Assembly: GCA_002899795.1 (NCBI GenBank)
Contig: PPDG01000526.1
Coordinates: forward strand, 1-11,533
DNA length: 11,533 nucleotides
Reading direction: 5' to 3'
Source of the DNA: Desulfobacteraceae bacterium
GTDB taxonomy: Bacteria; Desulfobacterota; Syntrophobacteria; BM002
The notes beneath the pieces were generated by a model. That model did no database searches. It saw nothing but the letters and a program-made list of their open reading frames with translations, and was not told where the DNA came from. The position numbers and the translations under genes were made by a program. Of this stretch, positions 1 through 6,446 are shown one piece after another; positions within the stretch are counted from its first letter, which is position 1; every line of letters begins with the position of its first letter.

Positions 1-1196
1 ATGGGCAGATAACGGTAGGAAAGTGAGAGTAGCAAAGCACCATATGCCAGCACGCCTACAGTGGGTGCCCACTCCGTCCAGGTGGGTACGTAGATTTGTA
101 GCTCTTCGAAAGGCAACACCGGCAACGCCAGGTTCTGAATGGTAAAGACGAAACGATTGATCACAACGCCGGTGCAGTTCAGAACGCAGGCAACGATTAG
201 TAAGACATCATCTTCCCTGGCTTTCGGGATGAGCAGAATAATGGCCGGGAGAACACCGCACACGACAAGTTCAGCTACCAGGAGCCACATGCCGTATGGC
301 CCCTGGAAAAACTCGGCGAAACTCATTCCCATTTTCGGTGCCGTGTGAGTTGCCCACCACCACGTATCCAGGAACTTAAAAATGAGGTAAAAAGTGAGCA
401 GATACCCGGTAACCTTGGCCAGCAGCGAAATGGCCTCACGCCCTACCAACTGTTTACGCGACACACACTGCACCATCATGCATACGAGGATGGTCAGAGC
501 CGGGCCCGAGGCTATTGCCGAAGCCACGAACAGGAAGAAGGTCCAGGGCCAGATGAAAAATCCCGCGCGGAAGGCGAATGGCCGTGCAAACATCACCCCG
601 TAGAGACCACCCAGGGAACCCTGGTGGAAAAAGCTCAAAAAGGTTCCGGTGGCCGCAAACACCACCATTATCTCATGCAGATTGTGGCTGAAATAGTGGA
701 ACTCCGGCACCTTGTCCAACTGTCGGTTTTCGAGAATTAAAGGTATATATTCTACGGTGAGCACAATGGTGTAGCAGGTGATACAGAAAATCACTTCGGT
801 GAGCATGGAGTGCACATTGGGATGCCAGAAAGAAAACCAGCCCCGAATGGGTTGGCCAATCTCCAGCAGCAGCACAAGCTGGGCGCCAGTGTAGCAGATG
901 AAGCCAACAACCACGGCCAGGTTGATGATATCCTTGAGTTCCTTCTTACCGATCACGTACGTTAGAAAACCGGTGAAAAAGGCACCTGCGCCAAGAGCAA
1001 TGATCGCCAGGTCCGCGGTGATATACAGACCAAAACCAAAAGAGTCGTTTAGGCCGGTCACATTCAGTCCCTTCCACAGGACCATGAACCCACCCAATAC
1101 GCCCCAACCGATGACACCTAAAATCACCAGCAACCAGAGGCAGAAAACCTTAAATGAACACCGCTTTACCCCTTCAGGGATGAGTGCTGAATCCAT
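1..1196 (-). CDS. qrcD: QrcD, NrfD-family integral membrane subunit of menaquinone reductase (3' end cut off)
   Basis: The minus-strand frame is open from the ATG at 1196 to the window edge, giving 398 codons without a stop. The product is very hydrophobic, with about ten likely membrane helices. It has NrfD/HybB/DsrP-type landmarks: LEIGQPIRGW at residues 111-120, HQGSLGGL at 191-198, the Trp-rich segment around 279-281, and a late YVPTWTEWAP stretch at 369-378. The last visible residues, YRYLP, resemble the end of this family, so probably little is missing. In Qrc this subunit anchors the complex and carries the menaquinone site; electrons arrive from the FeS subunit. The ATG at 1196 has an AGAGGA ribosome site (1202-1207) 5 nt upstream. 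The gene lies 37 nt after qrcC as the fourth gene of the operon. NrfD membership is near certain; the QrcD name rests on operon order and partner genes. Confidence 0.88.
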   Translation of the reverse strand, partial: MDSALIPEGVKRCSFKVFCLWLLVILGVIGWGVLGGFMVLWKGLNVTGLNDSFGFGLYITADLAIIALGAGAFFTGFLTYVIGKKELKDIINLAVVVGFICYTGAQLVLLLEIGQPIRGWFSFWHPNVHSMLTEVIFCITCYTIVLTVEYIPLILENRQLDKVPEFHYFSHNLHEIMVVFAATGTFLSFFHQGSLGGLYGVMFARPFAFRAGFFIWPWTFFLFVASAIASGPALTILVCMMVQCVSRKQLVGREAISLLAKVTGYLLTFYLIFKFLDTWWWATHTAPKMGMSFAEFFQGPYGMWLLVAELVVCGVLPAIILLIPKAREDDVLLIVACVLNCTGVVINRFVFTIQNLALPVLPFEELQIYVPTWTEWAPTVGVLAYGALLLSLSYRYLP

Positions 1197-1198
1197 GG

Positions 1199-1216
1199 TT
1201 ATCCTCTCTTCTCCAT
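1199..1216 (-). other. Five-codon upstream ORF in front of qrcD
   Basis: On the minus strand an ATG at 1216 is followed by four sense codons (encoding EKRG) and TAA at 1201-1199, two bases before the qrcD ATG. It has its own AGGAT ribosome-site-like sequence (1226-1230) about 9 nt upstream. Its coding bases contain the Shine-Dalgarno sequence of qrcD. The initiation region appears imperfectly duplicated: TCCATGGTTATCCT at 1192-1205 recurs at 1212-1230 with a 5-nt insertion. This could be a coupling leader or a decoy start, or simply chance. No function is known. Confidence 0.3.
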
Positions 1217-1233
1217 GGTGATGTTATCCTAAT

Positions 1234-1995
1234 CTAAAGTACGTTATCTGCCAGCTTGCGAATCCAGTCCTGACTGCTCAAGTAGTAAACCTTTGGTTTG
1301 GTTTTGAGCTTTTCCAGGAGACGGAAGGCATGACGACTCTTGGCCAGTTTGGCCACCTCGCTATGGGAATCCAACAGGTTGCCAAAGGTCATGGCCTTGG
1401 CAGGGCAAGACTCCACGCAGGCTGGTACGTATTCACCCTCCTCAAGCTCACGCCGTCCCTCCATAAAGGCCAGGTTTTTAGCTCGTTGTAGGCGGTGGAT
1501 GCACATGGTGCATTTTTCCACCACCCCCCGCATTCTTGTTGAGACATCCGGGGTGAGCATTTCTTCCATGGGCTCAGGCCACTTAGGATCCCACCAATTG
1601 AAATAGCGTGCATGGTATGAACAAGCGGAAATGCAGTACCGACAGCCAATGCACCGTACCGGAATGTGGTTCACCAGGCCGGTCTCTTCGTCTCGGTGAG
1701 TAGCATTTACCGGACAGACAAAGGTACACGGCGGGTAAGGGTAAGGGTGATGGGATGAGTCGCAATGCTGACACGGTCTGGGCATGTAAGCCTTGCGGTG
1801 TTCCGGATAGGGCTTGCCATTGTCGAGATAGAAGACCTCGAGCCAGGTAATGGAACGTAGCTTGTTGGTCTCATCTTCTCTGAAAGAGACATTGTTCTCC
1901 TGCTGGCAGGCCACAGAGCACGCCATACAACCGGTGCACTTGTCAACATCGATGACCATGCCGTAGCGAACTCCGCTTGACTTGTTCCCACTCAT
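1234..1995 (-). CDS. qrcC: QrcC, iron-sulfur subunit of menaquinone reductase (four-cluster ferredoxin type)
   Basis: This 253-residue protein has 16 cysteines in four cluster motifs: C20/C23/C26/C30, C75/C78/C90/C94, C115/C118/C121/C125 and C162/C165/C193/C197. That is the layout of NrfC/PsrB/DmsB-type electron-transfer subunits, which wire a catalytic-type subunit to an NrfD membrane partner. All four motifs have four cysteines, so four [4Fe-4S] clusters are possible, although one cluster in the characterised Qrc was reported as [3Fe-4S]. No signal peptide is visible, so it would travel to the periplasmic side with the Tat-exported QrcB. The second motif has a wide C78-x11-C90 loop rich in His, Pro and Tyr. 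The ATG at 1995 is preceded by AGGTAGGA and begins 8 nt after the qrcB stop, so translational coupling is likely. Confidence 0.9.
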   Translation of the reverse strand: MSGNKSSGVRYGMVIDVDKCTGCMACSVACQQENNVSFREDETNKLRSITWLEVFYLDNGKPYPEHRKAYMPRPCQHCDSSHHPYPYPPCTFVCPVNATHRDEETGLVNHIPVRCIGCRYCISACSYHARYFNWWDPKWPEPMEEMLTPDVSTRMRGVVEKCTMCIHRLQRAKNLAFMEGRRELEEGEYVPACVESCPAKAMTFGNLLDSHSEVAKLAKSRHAFRLLEKLKTKPKVYYLSSQDWIRKLADNVL

Positions 1996-2003
1996 TTCCT
2001 ACC

Positions 2004-4376
2004 TCATACTTTGGAGATTTTCACCCGAGTTCCCCACCAAGTGGTAAGGCCGGTGACCTGATCTTGCTGGGCCACCATAATCACATTGGCGTTGACTCCT
2101 TTGCCCTTGATGAAAGAATCGAAACCACTGTGTCCCAGACCAGTGGGGATAAAGACCACATCAGGCCGCGCCGCTTCAGTCAGGTGGACACGGACTTTGA
2201 GCGTACCCCGCTCGGTCTGAAGTGCAACCCGATCGCCCTCTTTAAGGCCCATGTTGGCAGCGGTCTTAGGGTTGACCTCGACAAAAGAGTCGTTCCCTTT
2301 TAGTTGGAAGTCAAAGAGCGCCTTGGTCATAAACGGCGGATTTGCCACCGGACCGTTGGTGATGGCCATCGTCTCGTAGGGCATTAGAAGTAATGGATAA
2401 TCACGCGGATCGCCAGCCGGCTCTACCGGTTTGAAATGCGGCAGGTAGGTGAGATCATTCCCCCTGATGCCAACTTGCCGCATTTTCTGGCTATAAAACT
2501 CGAATTTGCGCGAAGGGGTTATAAAGGCCGACTCCCACGAGGGCATGGCCTCAGAGGTATCGAACCAGCAGGCGTGTTCGATAAGCTTCTCCCACAGGTC
2601 GTCAAAGGAATCATAGTTGGGGGCTAATTGTCGGCCCTGGCCGTCTTTCCACGGTTGCAGCCCTGGCTCATCCGCCACTTGACCCCGGCCAGCTTCAGCC
2701 AGTCCCTTCACCCGCTCCTTCAAAGCTGTCTCATAATCCGACCAGGGAAAACTTGCCCCAACACTTCCGCCAAGGGATTTTGCCAATTGAATAAGCACAT
2801 CGCCTGGATGTCTCGTCTCAAACCGCGGGCTCAAAATTGGTTGGCTCAAGCCGAAGACCGCGTATTGCAGCCCTGGCGGTGTGGGTGCGTCTTCCAACCG
2901 CTCCAGGTAGGTCGGACTCGGAAGCACCAGATCGGCCAACTGGGTGGTTTCGTCCATAAACGAAGAGAAGGAAACCAAGGTACCAATCTTGTCCAGGGCC
3001 TCCAGGAAGGGCTGGACATCGGCAAGGTCATGGGCGGGATTGGCCTCGTGCACCCAGAGCATTTCTGCAGGATAAAGGTTCCCCTCGCTAACGTTTTTGA
3101 CAAAGTTATTAAATAGCTGCCCCGGCAAAGGGAATTGGCTCCCTTTCGAACCGTCCAACCTGGGCTGTTTTGAGCCCTCCAGACTCGTAGCATCCAGTAC
3201 TACTTTAGGCCACTGAGCCAGAGGTAGCTTTGGCGTCCTGGTTACTCCACCCGGCTTGTGTAGGCTGCCCACCAGTGCGTTGAGGCTCTGCACCGCAAGG
3301 AAATCATACATACTACCCTGCATTCTCCCCTGTCCCCAGCCACTCAGGGCTACAGCCGGTTTGGTTCCCGCGAACTCCCGTGCCAGTCCTACAATTTTCT
3401 CTTTCTCCACTCCCGTGATTTCAGCCACCTCTTCCGGAGTATAGTTCTGGCGCAGCAGCCTTCTGAACTCATCGAAGCCGTGCGTATATTTGCTTACAAA
3501 GGTACGATCGTAACGTCCCTCACTCACGATTACTTGGGCAAGACCCAAAGCAAGTGCCGCCTCTGTACCTGGAGCAACAGCCACCCATTCATCGGCCTTG
3601 GAAGCACTCAGCGAACCTCTCGTCGCCACCTGTATGATCTTGGTGCGATCTCGCTTGGGATTGCTCCGCCAACCACCAAATGCCATCATCATGCGGTTGG
3701 GAGAACCCCAGCCCTCGATGTAGCCACTGGCAAAACTTACGACCATCCTGGCGTTTTCCAGGTCATAGCCGAGAGGACCGCTGTTCCCCTGGCTAACAAA
3801 CAACCCCAAAGACTCTGCGTCAGCCGCAGCCGGCATCACCATGTAGTTCGGTGAGCCGTAAGCGTGGAGAAAACGAGCGAAGAGTTCGGGGACAGTGCCC
3901 TCGCGTTTACCGCTCACACAGACAAGACCTCTGGCCTTTTGCCTCATGCGGCGCAGTTTGATGGAGAGGATCTCCAGGGCCTCATCCCAACTGATGGCTT
4001 TCATAGTCTCGAGGTCGCCCCGCTTACCTGTTTGCTGCAGCGGCGTTTCAATCCGGCTGGGACCATACAAGTACTGGAGCCCGGCAGCGCCCAAGGGACA
4101 AATCCCTCCCTGGTTAACTGGGTGGGTAGGGTTGCCATCAATGTTGACCGCACGCTTTTCCTTAATGAGCCGAACCCTGACGCCGCAACCACCGGGGCAA
4201 AGCTGACAAACAGTACTCGCCGTGGTGGCGCCACCCCTCTCCGGTGAAGGCCGCCAGAACCAGTTCTGGCTCCAGATGGCGGTATCATCCGCCATTTTCC
4301 ACGGCAGCGGCGACAACAACGTTCCGCCCACCCCTCCTGCAATCAGTTTAACGAAGGCTCTTCTATCTAATTTCAT
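2004..4376 (-). CDS. qrcB: QrcB, molybdopterin-oxidoreductase-like subunit of menaquinone reductase
   Basis: This 790-residue protein belongs to the DMSO-reductase/molybdopterin oxidoreductase superfamily. A twin-arginine signal (DRRAFVK, residues 4-10, then a hydrophobic stretch) sends it to the periplasm. A [4Fe-4S] motif follows: C57, C60, C64 and C93. The large middle region and a C-terminal molybdopterin-dinucleotide-binding-like beta-barrel (about 660-790) are both present. Two active-enzyme features are missing. The Lys/Arg usually two residues after the last cluster Cys is Leu (CPLG), and there is no Cys or Sec where the metal ligand should be (about 179-200). QrcB of the characterised complex also lacks molybdenum, so the protein probably acts as scaffold and FeS relay between QrcA and QrcC. 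The start is fixed by the Tat signal. It lies 37 nt after qrcA and 8 nt before qrcC. An active PsrA/TtrA-like enzyme is less likely for these reasons. Confidence 0.9.
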   Translation of the reverse strand: MKLDRRAFVKLIAGGVGGTLLSPLPWKMADDTAIWSQNWFWRPSPERGGATTASTVCQLCPGGCGVRVRLIKEKRAVNIDGNPTHPVNQGGICPLGAAGLQYLYGPSRIETPLQQTGKRGDLETMKAISWDEALEILSIKLRRMRQKARGLVCVSGKREGTVPELFARFLHAYGSPNYMVMPAAADAESLGLFVSQGNSGPLGYDLENARMVVSFASGYIEGWGSPNRMMMAFGGWRSNPKRDRTKIIQVATRGSLSASKADEWVAVAPGTEAALALGLAQVIVSEGRYDRTFVSKYTHGFDEFRRLLRQNYTPEEVAEITGVEKEKIVGLAREFAGTKPAVALSGWGQGRMQGSMYDFLAVQSLNALVGSLHKPGGVTRTPKLPLAQWPKVVLDATSLEGSKQPRLDGSKGSQFPLPGQLFNNFVKNVSEGNLYPAEMLWVHEANPAHDLADVQPFLEALDKIGTLVSFSSFMDETTQLADLVLPSPTYLERLEDAPTPPGLQYAVFGLSQPILSPRFETRHPGDVLIQLAKSLGGSVGASFPWSDYETALKERVKGLAEAGRGQVADEPGLQPWKDGQGRQLAPNYDSFDDLWEKLIEHACWFDTSEAMPSWESAFITPSRKFEFYSQKMRQVGIRGNDLTYLPHFKPVEPAGDPRDYPLLLMPYETMAITNGPVANPPFMTKALFDFQLKGNDSFVEVNPKTAANMGLKEGDRVALQTERGTLKVRVHLTEAARPDVVFIPTGLGHSGFDSFIKGKGVNANVIMVAQQDQVTGLTTWWGTRVKISKV

Positions 4377-4413
4377 AAGATCCTTCCCCTTAAATGACTA
4401 GCCTCGCCTGCTC

Positions 4414-4980
4414 TTACTTATGACAGACGTCACAGCTGTTAGACACATGCTCCCGGGCATGACAATCTTCACACACGTACATTTTCATGATTTCATTGGG
4501 GTAGCCAGTTAGCCGGTTAATCTTAACCGGAGGAGCCTCGGTCTCCTCTTGTACGTCCCGGTGGCAGTCCGTGCATTCCATCTCTGCCATCTTCACATGA
4601 GCAGCATGCGAGAAGAAGACGTTGTCAGGTTGCCGCGAATAGGAAATCCAAGGAATCTCTTTCTCCGGCTTGACAAATTCTGACACCAGCATTGCCTCGC
4701 TTTCGGTTTCTCCTTGAGGTTCTTCATGGCACTCAACGCAAGCAGCCAATTGGGGCTTGCCGGCATAACTTCCATCGTCTCGGAAAGAGTGACAATCTTC
4801 GCAACTCATGCCCGCCTCTTCCTGGTGGATGGCGTGGTTGTAATTGATAGGCTGGTATTGGGTAGAAAAAAGAAGTTGTGGGAATACAACCCAACCAACA
4901 AACAGTGCACCCGTGAAGCCTACTACAAAGAGAAGCCAGCCTAGTAGACCCGAATTCTGTTGCTTGTTTTCTCCGGTCAT
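4414..4980 (-). CDS. qrcA: QrcA, membrane-anchored multihaem cytochrome c subunit of menaquinone reductase
   Basis: This 188-residue protein has one N-terminal membrane helix (about residues 11-33) that serves as uncleaved signal anchor, followed by a periplasmic haem domain. Five CXXCH motifs are visible at 60-64, 81-85, 136-140, 170-174 and 183-187. Extra histidines at 49, 52, 125, 128 and 178 are candidate distal haem ligands. This is the class III/c7-like arrangement. In Qrc, QrcA accepts electrons from type I cytochrome c3 fed by periplasmic hydrogenase and formate dehydrogenase. As I recall, the Desulfovibrio protein is described as six-haem; no sixth motif and no other cysteine is seen here. 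I chose the ATG at 4980 because the anchor helix follows at once; the only upstream alternative, at 5097, adds 39 residues with no family features and lies downstream of the likely promoter. It is the first gene of the operon. Confidence 0.88.
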   Translation of the reverse strand: MTGENKQQNSGLLGWLLFVVGFTGALFVGWVVFPQLLFSTQYQPINYNHAIHQEEAGMSCEDCHSFRDDGSYAGKPQLAACVECHEEPQGETESEAMLVSEFVKPEKEIPWISYSRQPDNVFFSHAAHVKMAEMECTDCHRDVQEETEAPPVKINRLTGYPNEIMKMYVCEDCHAREHVSNSCDVCHK

Positions 4981-5130
4981 GGAACGCCTCAATATGTTGG
5001 AGTGCTGGTTTAGGGAATGAAAGGTGAGACATTGCGGCGAGATCACACTTCCCGGCCTGCATATTTCACAGAGGGAACGGAGCCAGGATCGCGCCAAATA
5101 AAGCTTTTTTTCACAAGATAAGTCTTTACT

Positions 5131-5159
5131 TTTCTACCGACTTCCCTCCTCTTTGTCAA
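5131..5159 (-). promoter_or_regulatory. Likely sigma70 promoter of the qrc operon
   Basis: Reading the minus strand, TTGACA (5159-5154) is followed after 17 nt by TAGAAA (5136-5131). The -35 box is perfect and the -10 box matches 4 of 6. It sits about 150 nt upstream of the qrcA ATG, in the divergent region shared with lysR. It is a consensus match only; no start site has been measured. Confidence 0.6.
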
Positions 5160-5183
5160 GAGAAAAGGTTTTCAAGAGTCAGC

Positions 5184-5206
5184 CCCGTGGTGGTCGCCAA
5201 ACCGGG
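5184..5206. promoter_or_regulatory. Interrupted dyad between divergent promoters, candidate LysR-type operator
   Basis: The arms are CCCG-N3-TGG and CCA-N3-CGGG, symmetric about TCG at 5194-5196. The site lies between the two outward-facing -35 boxes. Its centre is about 70 bp upstream of the start expected for the qrc promoter, close to where LysR-type activators usually place their main recognition site (around -65). The arms match in 7 of 10 positions, so it is imperfect. It is a candidate only. Confidence 0.35.
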
Positions 5207-5217
5207 ACTTTTACCTG

Positions 5218-5236
5218 CCTTGACACGAGGGCAAGG
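5218..5236. promoter_or_regulatory. CCTTG-N9-CAAGG dyad with T-N11-A core over the lysR promoter
   Basis: Perfect 5-bp arms (5218-5222 and 5232-5236) flank 9 bases, and T5221-N11-A5233 fits the general LysR-box pattern. The dyad covers the -35 box of the lysR promoter, a position suited to autorepression. Its centre is 32 bp, about three helical turns, from the centre of the dyad at 5184-5206. T-N11-A is a loose pattern, so binding is inferred and not shown. Confidence 0.4.
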
Positions 5237-5249
5237 TTTTCCTTATTCT
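5220..5249 (+). promoter_or_regulatory. Likely sigma70 promoter of the LysR-type gene
   Basis: TTGACA at 5220-5225 is followed by 18 nt and TATTCT at 5244-5249 (4 of 6 matches to TATAAT). Transcription would start near 5256, leaving a leader of about 150 nt before the ATG at 5407. That leader contains the 7-bp repeat at 5305-5335. It faces away from the qrc promoter; the two -35 boxes are 60 bp apart. Confidence 0.5.
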
Positions 5250-5304
5250 AGGGTGAGGTTATCCAGTTTTTGAATCGCCATACTCAACCATCGTCTGGTC
5301 ATTT

Positions 5305-5335
5305 GCCTTGCGCCTTGTGCCTTGTACTTTGTGCC
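5305..5335. repeat. Degenerate 7-bp tandem repeat (GCCTTGY), about 4.4 copies
   Basis: Successive units are GCCTTGC (5305), GCCTTGT (5312), GCCTTGT (5319), ACTTTGT (5326) and a partial GCC (5333). It lies in the presumed lysR leader, so it would be transcribed. It resembles short heptanucleotide tandem repeats seen between genes in several bacterial groups. Beyond this and the sites annotated separately, the 426-nt intergenic region 4981-5406 shows a GAAAA-GG-TTTTC palindrome (5162-5173), two TCAAGAG copies (5156-5162, 5172-5178) and two AAGGTTTTC copies (5165-5173, 5233-5241). I see no further gene in it. Confidence 0.75.
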
Positions 5336-5406
5336 ATATGGCCTTGGAACAGACTGCTTATTTTACAAACTCTAATGTTGGTGGTTAACCACGCAAGGAT
5401 TATGTT

Positions 5407-6303
5407 ATGGACCTGCGTCGACTGGAGGTCTTCTGCAAAGTCTATGAACTGAAAAGCTTCTCACGGGCGGGAGAGGCCTGTCTGCTTTCTCAGCCCACTG
5501 TGAGCGAGCACATTAGCCATTTGGAGACTCATCTGGAGGTGCGGCTCTTTGATCGCCTTGGCCGGGAGGTGGTGCCCACCCGCGCAGGTGAGATTCTCTA
5601 TAATTACGCTCGCCGCATGCTCAATCTCAGACGAGAGGCAGGCCAGACTCTTGAACGTTACCGGGGAAAAATGTCTGGTGATCTGGAGCTAGGCGGTAGC
5701 ACCATACCCGGCCAGTACATCCTTCCCTCCCTCATTGGCCGCTTTAAGGTAAACTTCGCAGATATTTTCATAAAGCTCGTCATTGCCGATACTATGAAAA
5801 TAACCGACATGGTCCTCGATGGTGGACTGGAGCTTGGAGTAGTCGGGGCTAAAATAAAGAACAACAAACTACAGTTCGACCAGCTGTTTGACGATGAACT
5901 CGTGCTGGCGGTGTCACCTGACCACCGTTGGGCTAAACGGTCAGCCATCAGGTTGGAGGAGCTTCCACAAGCCCCCTTCATCATGCGCGAGCAAGGCTCG
6001 GGAACCAGGATGGCGATGTTGGAGATTTTGGAGCAGGCAGGGTTCGACTCCAAAAATTTCAAGGTAGTGGCGGAGATGGGGAGCACCGAAGCCATCCGCC
6101 AAGCCATTAAGGCCAAGGTGGGAGTCTCGATTCTGTCACACCGTGCAATTGCCGACGAACTGCAATTCGAGCAACTATGTCACATCCCCGTTAAAGGGCT
6201 TTCTTTTACCCGCCATTTCTATTTGGTCACTCACAACAAACGCTCCAGATCACCGGTGGGCCAGGCCTTTGTGGACTACCTCATCGAAAATCGAGAAAAA
6301 TAA
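5407..6303 (+). CDS. LysR-family transcriptional regulator, similar to the selenium-metabolism-associated group
   Basis: This 298-residue protein has the full LysR layout. The N-terminal winged helix-turn-helix has its recognition region at about residues 17-50 (SQPTVSEHISHLE, then LFDRLGREVVPTRAGE). A linker helix and a periplasmic-binding-protein-like effector domain (about 90-298) follow. The motifs GGSTIPGQYILP (around 97-108) and REQGSGTR are typical of the CysB/CysL-like side of the family and recall regulators annotated as selenium-metabolism-associated LysR. That subfamily call is from memory of the sequence pattern and is moderate. The ATG at 5407 has AAGGA (5395-5399) 7 nt upstream; an ATG at 5402 is out of frame. 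It is transcribed away from qrcA across a shared control region, which makes the qrc operon and its own gene the natural candidate targets. The effector is unknown. Confidence 0.92.
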   Translation: MDLRRLEVFCKVYELKSFSRAGEACLLSQPTVSEHISHLETHLEVRLFDRLGREVVPTRAGEILYNYARRMLNLRREAGQTLERYRGKMSGDLELGGSTIPGQYILPSLIGRFKVNFADIFIKLVIADTMKITDMVLDGGLELGVVGAKIKNNKLQFDQLFDDELVLAVSPDHRWAKRSAIRLEELPQAPFIMREQGSGTRMAMLEILEQAGFDSKNFKVVAEMGSTEAIRQAIKAKVGVSILSHRAIADELQFEQLCHIPVKGLSFTRHFYLVTHNKRSRSPVGQAFVDYLIENREK

Positions 6304-6305
6304 AA

Positions 6306-6340
6306 TTCGCAATCCGCAATCCGCAATTCGAAATCCCGCA
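6306..6340. repeat. Degenerate 7-bp tandem repeat (TCCGCAA), five copies
   Basis: The units are TTCGCAA (6306), TCCGCAA (6313), TCCGCAA (6320), TTCGAAA (6327) and TCCCGCA (6334, shifted by one base). It starts 2 nt after the lysR stop codon. The unit differs from the GCCTTGY heptad upstream of lysR, but the period is the same. No hairpin terminator accompanies it. Confidence 0.75.
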
Positions 6341-6362
6341 TTTACTTAATATCCCTTAGCAC

Positions 6363-6392
6363 TTGACAAAACCTCATCTATGTGTTTATTAA
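6363..6392 (+). promoter_or_regulatory. Likely sigma70 promoter of the rpmH-rnpA-yidD-yidC cluster
   Basis: TTGACA at 6363-6368 is followed by TATTAA at 6387-6392 (18-nt spacer), or by TTATTA with a 17-nt spacer. It is the best promoter match upstream of rpmH and would give a leader of about 110 nt. No terminator is visible between lysR and this point, so some read-through from lysR is possible. Confidence 0.55.
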
Positions 6393-6434
6393 AAACGCCT
6401 TTATGGTCATTTTTGCGCCCGCTCCGAGCATTTC

Positions 6435-6446
6435 CCTTTGCAAAGG
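6435..6446. promoter_or_regulatory. 12-bp perfect palindrome in the rpmH leader
   Basis: CCTTTGCAAAGG is a gapless perfect palindrome located 66 nt before the rpmH ATG and about 45 nt after the expected transcription start. It could be an operator or chance. There is no U-tract after it, so it is not an intrinsic terminator. Confidence 0.3.

Noticed and set aside
345..740. 131-residue plus-strand ORF opposite qrcD
   Set aside because: It lies antisense within the qrcD frame, has low-complexity composition and no recognisable domain; qrcD has clear family motifs.
2628..3116. 162-residue plus-strand ORF opposite qrcB
   Set aside because: It is an antisense shadow of a well-supported gene, with no ribosome site or family motif noted.
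4981..5097. N-terminal extension of qrcA to the upstream ATG at 5097
   Set aside because: The added 39 residues have no family character and would bury the membrane anchor behind a polar leader; the ATG at 4980 places the anchor helix correctly.
5256..5266. TTATCCAGT as a possible DnaA box
   Set aside because: It differs from TTATNCACA at the end and is solitary; origins have clusters of boxes and an AT-rich unwinding region.
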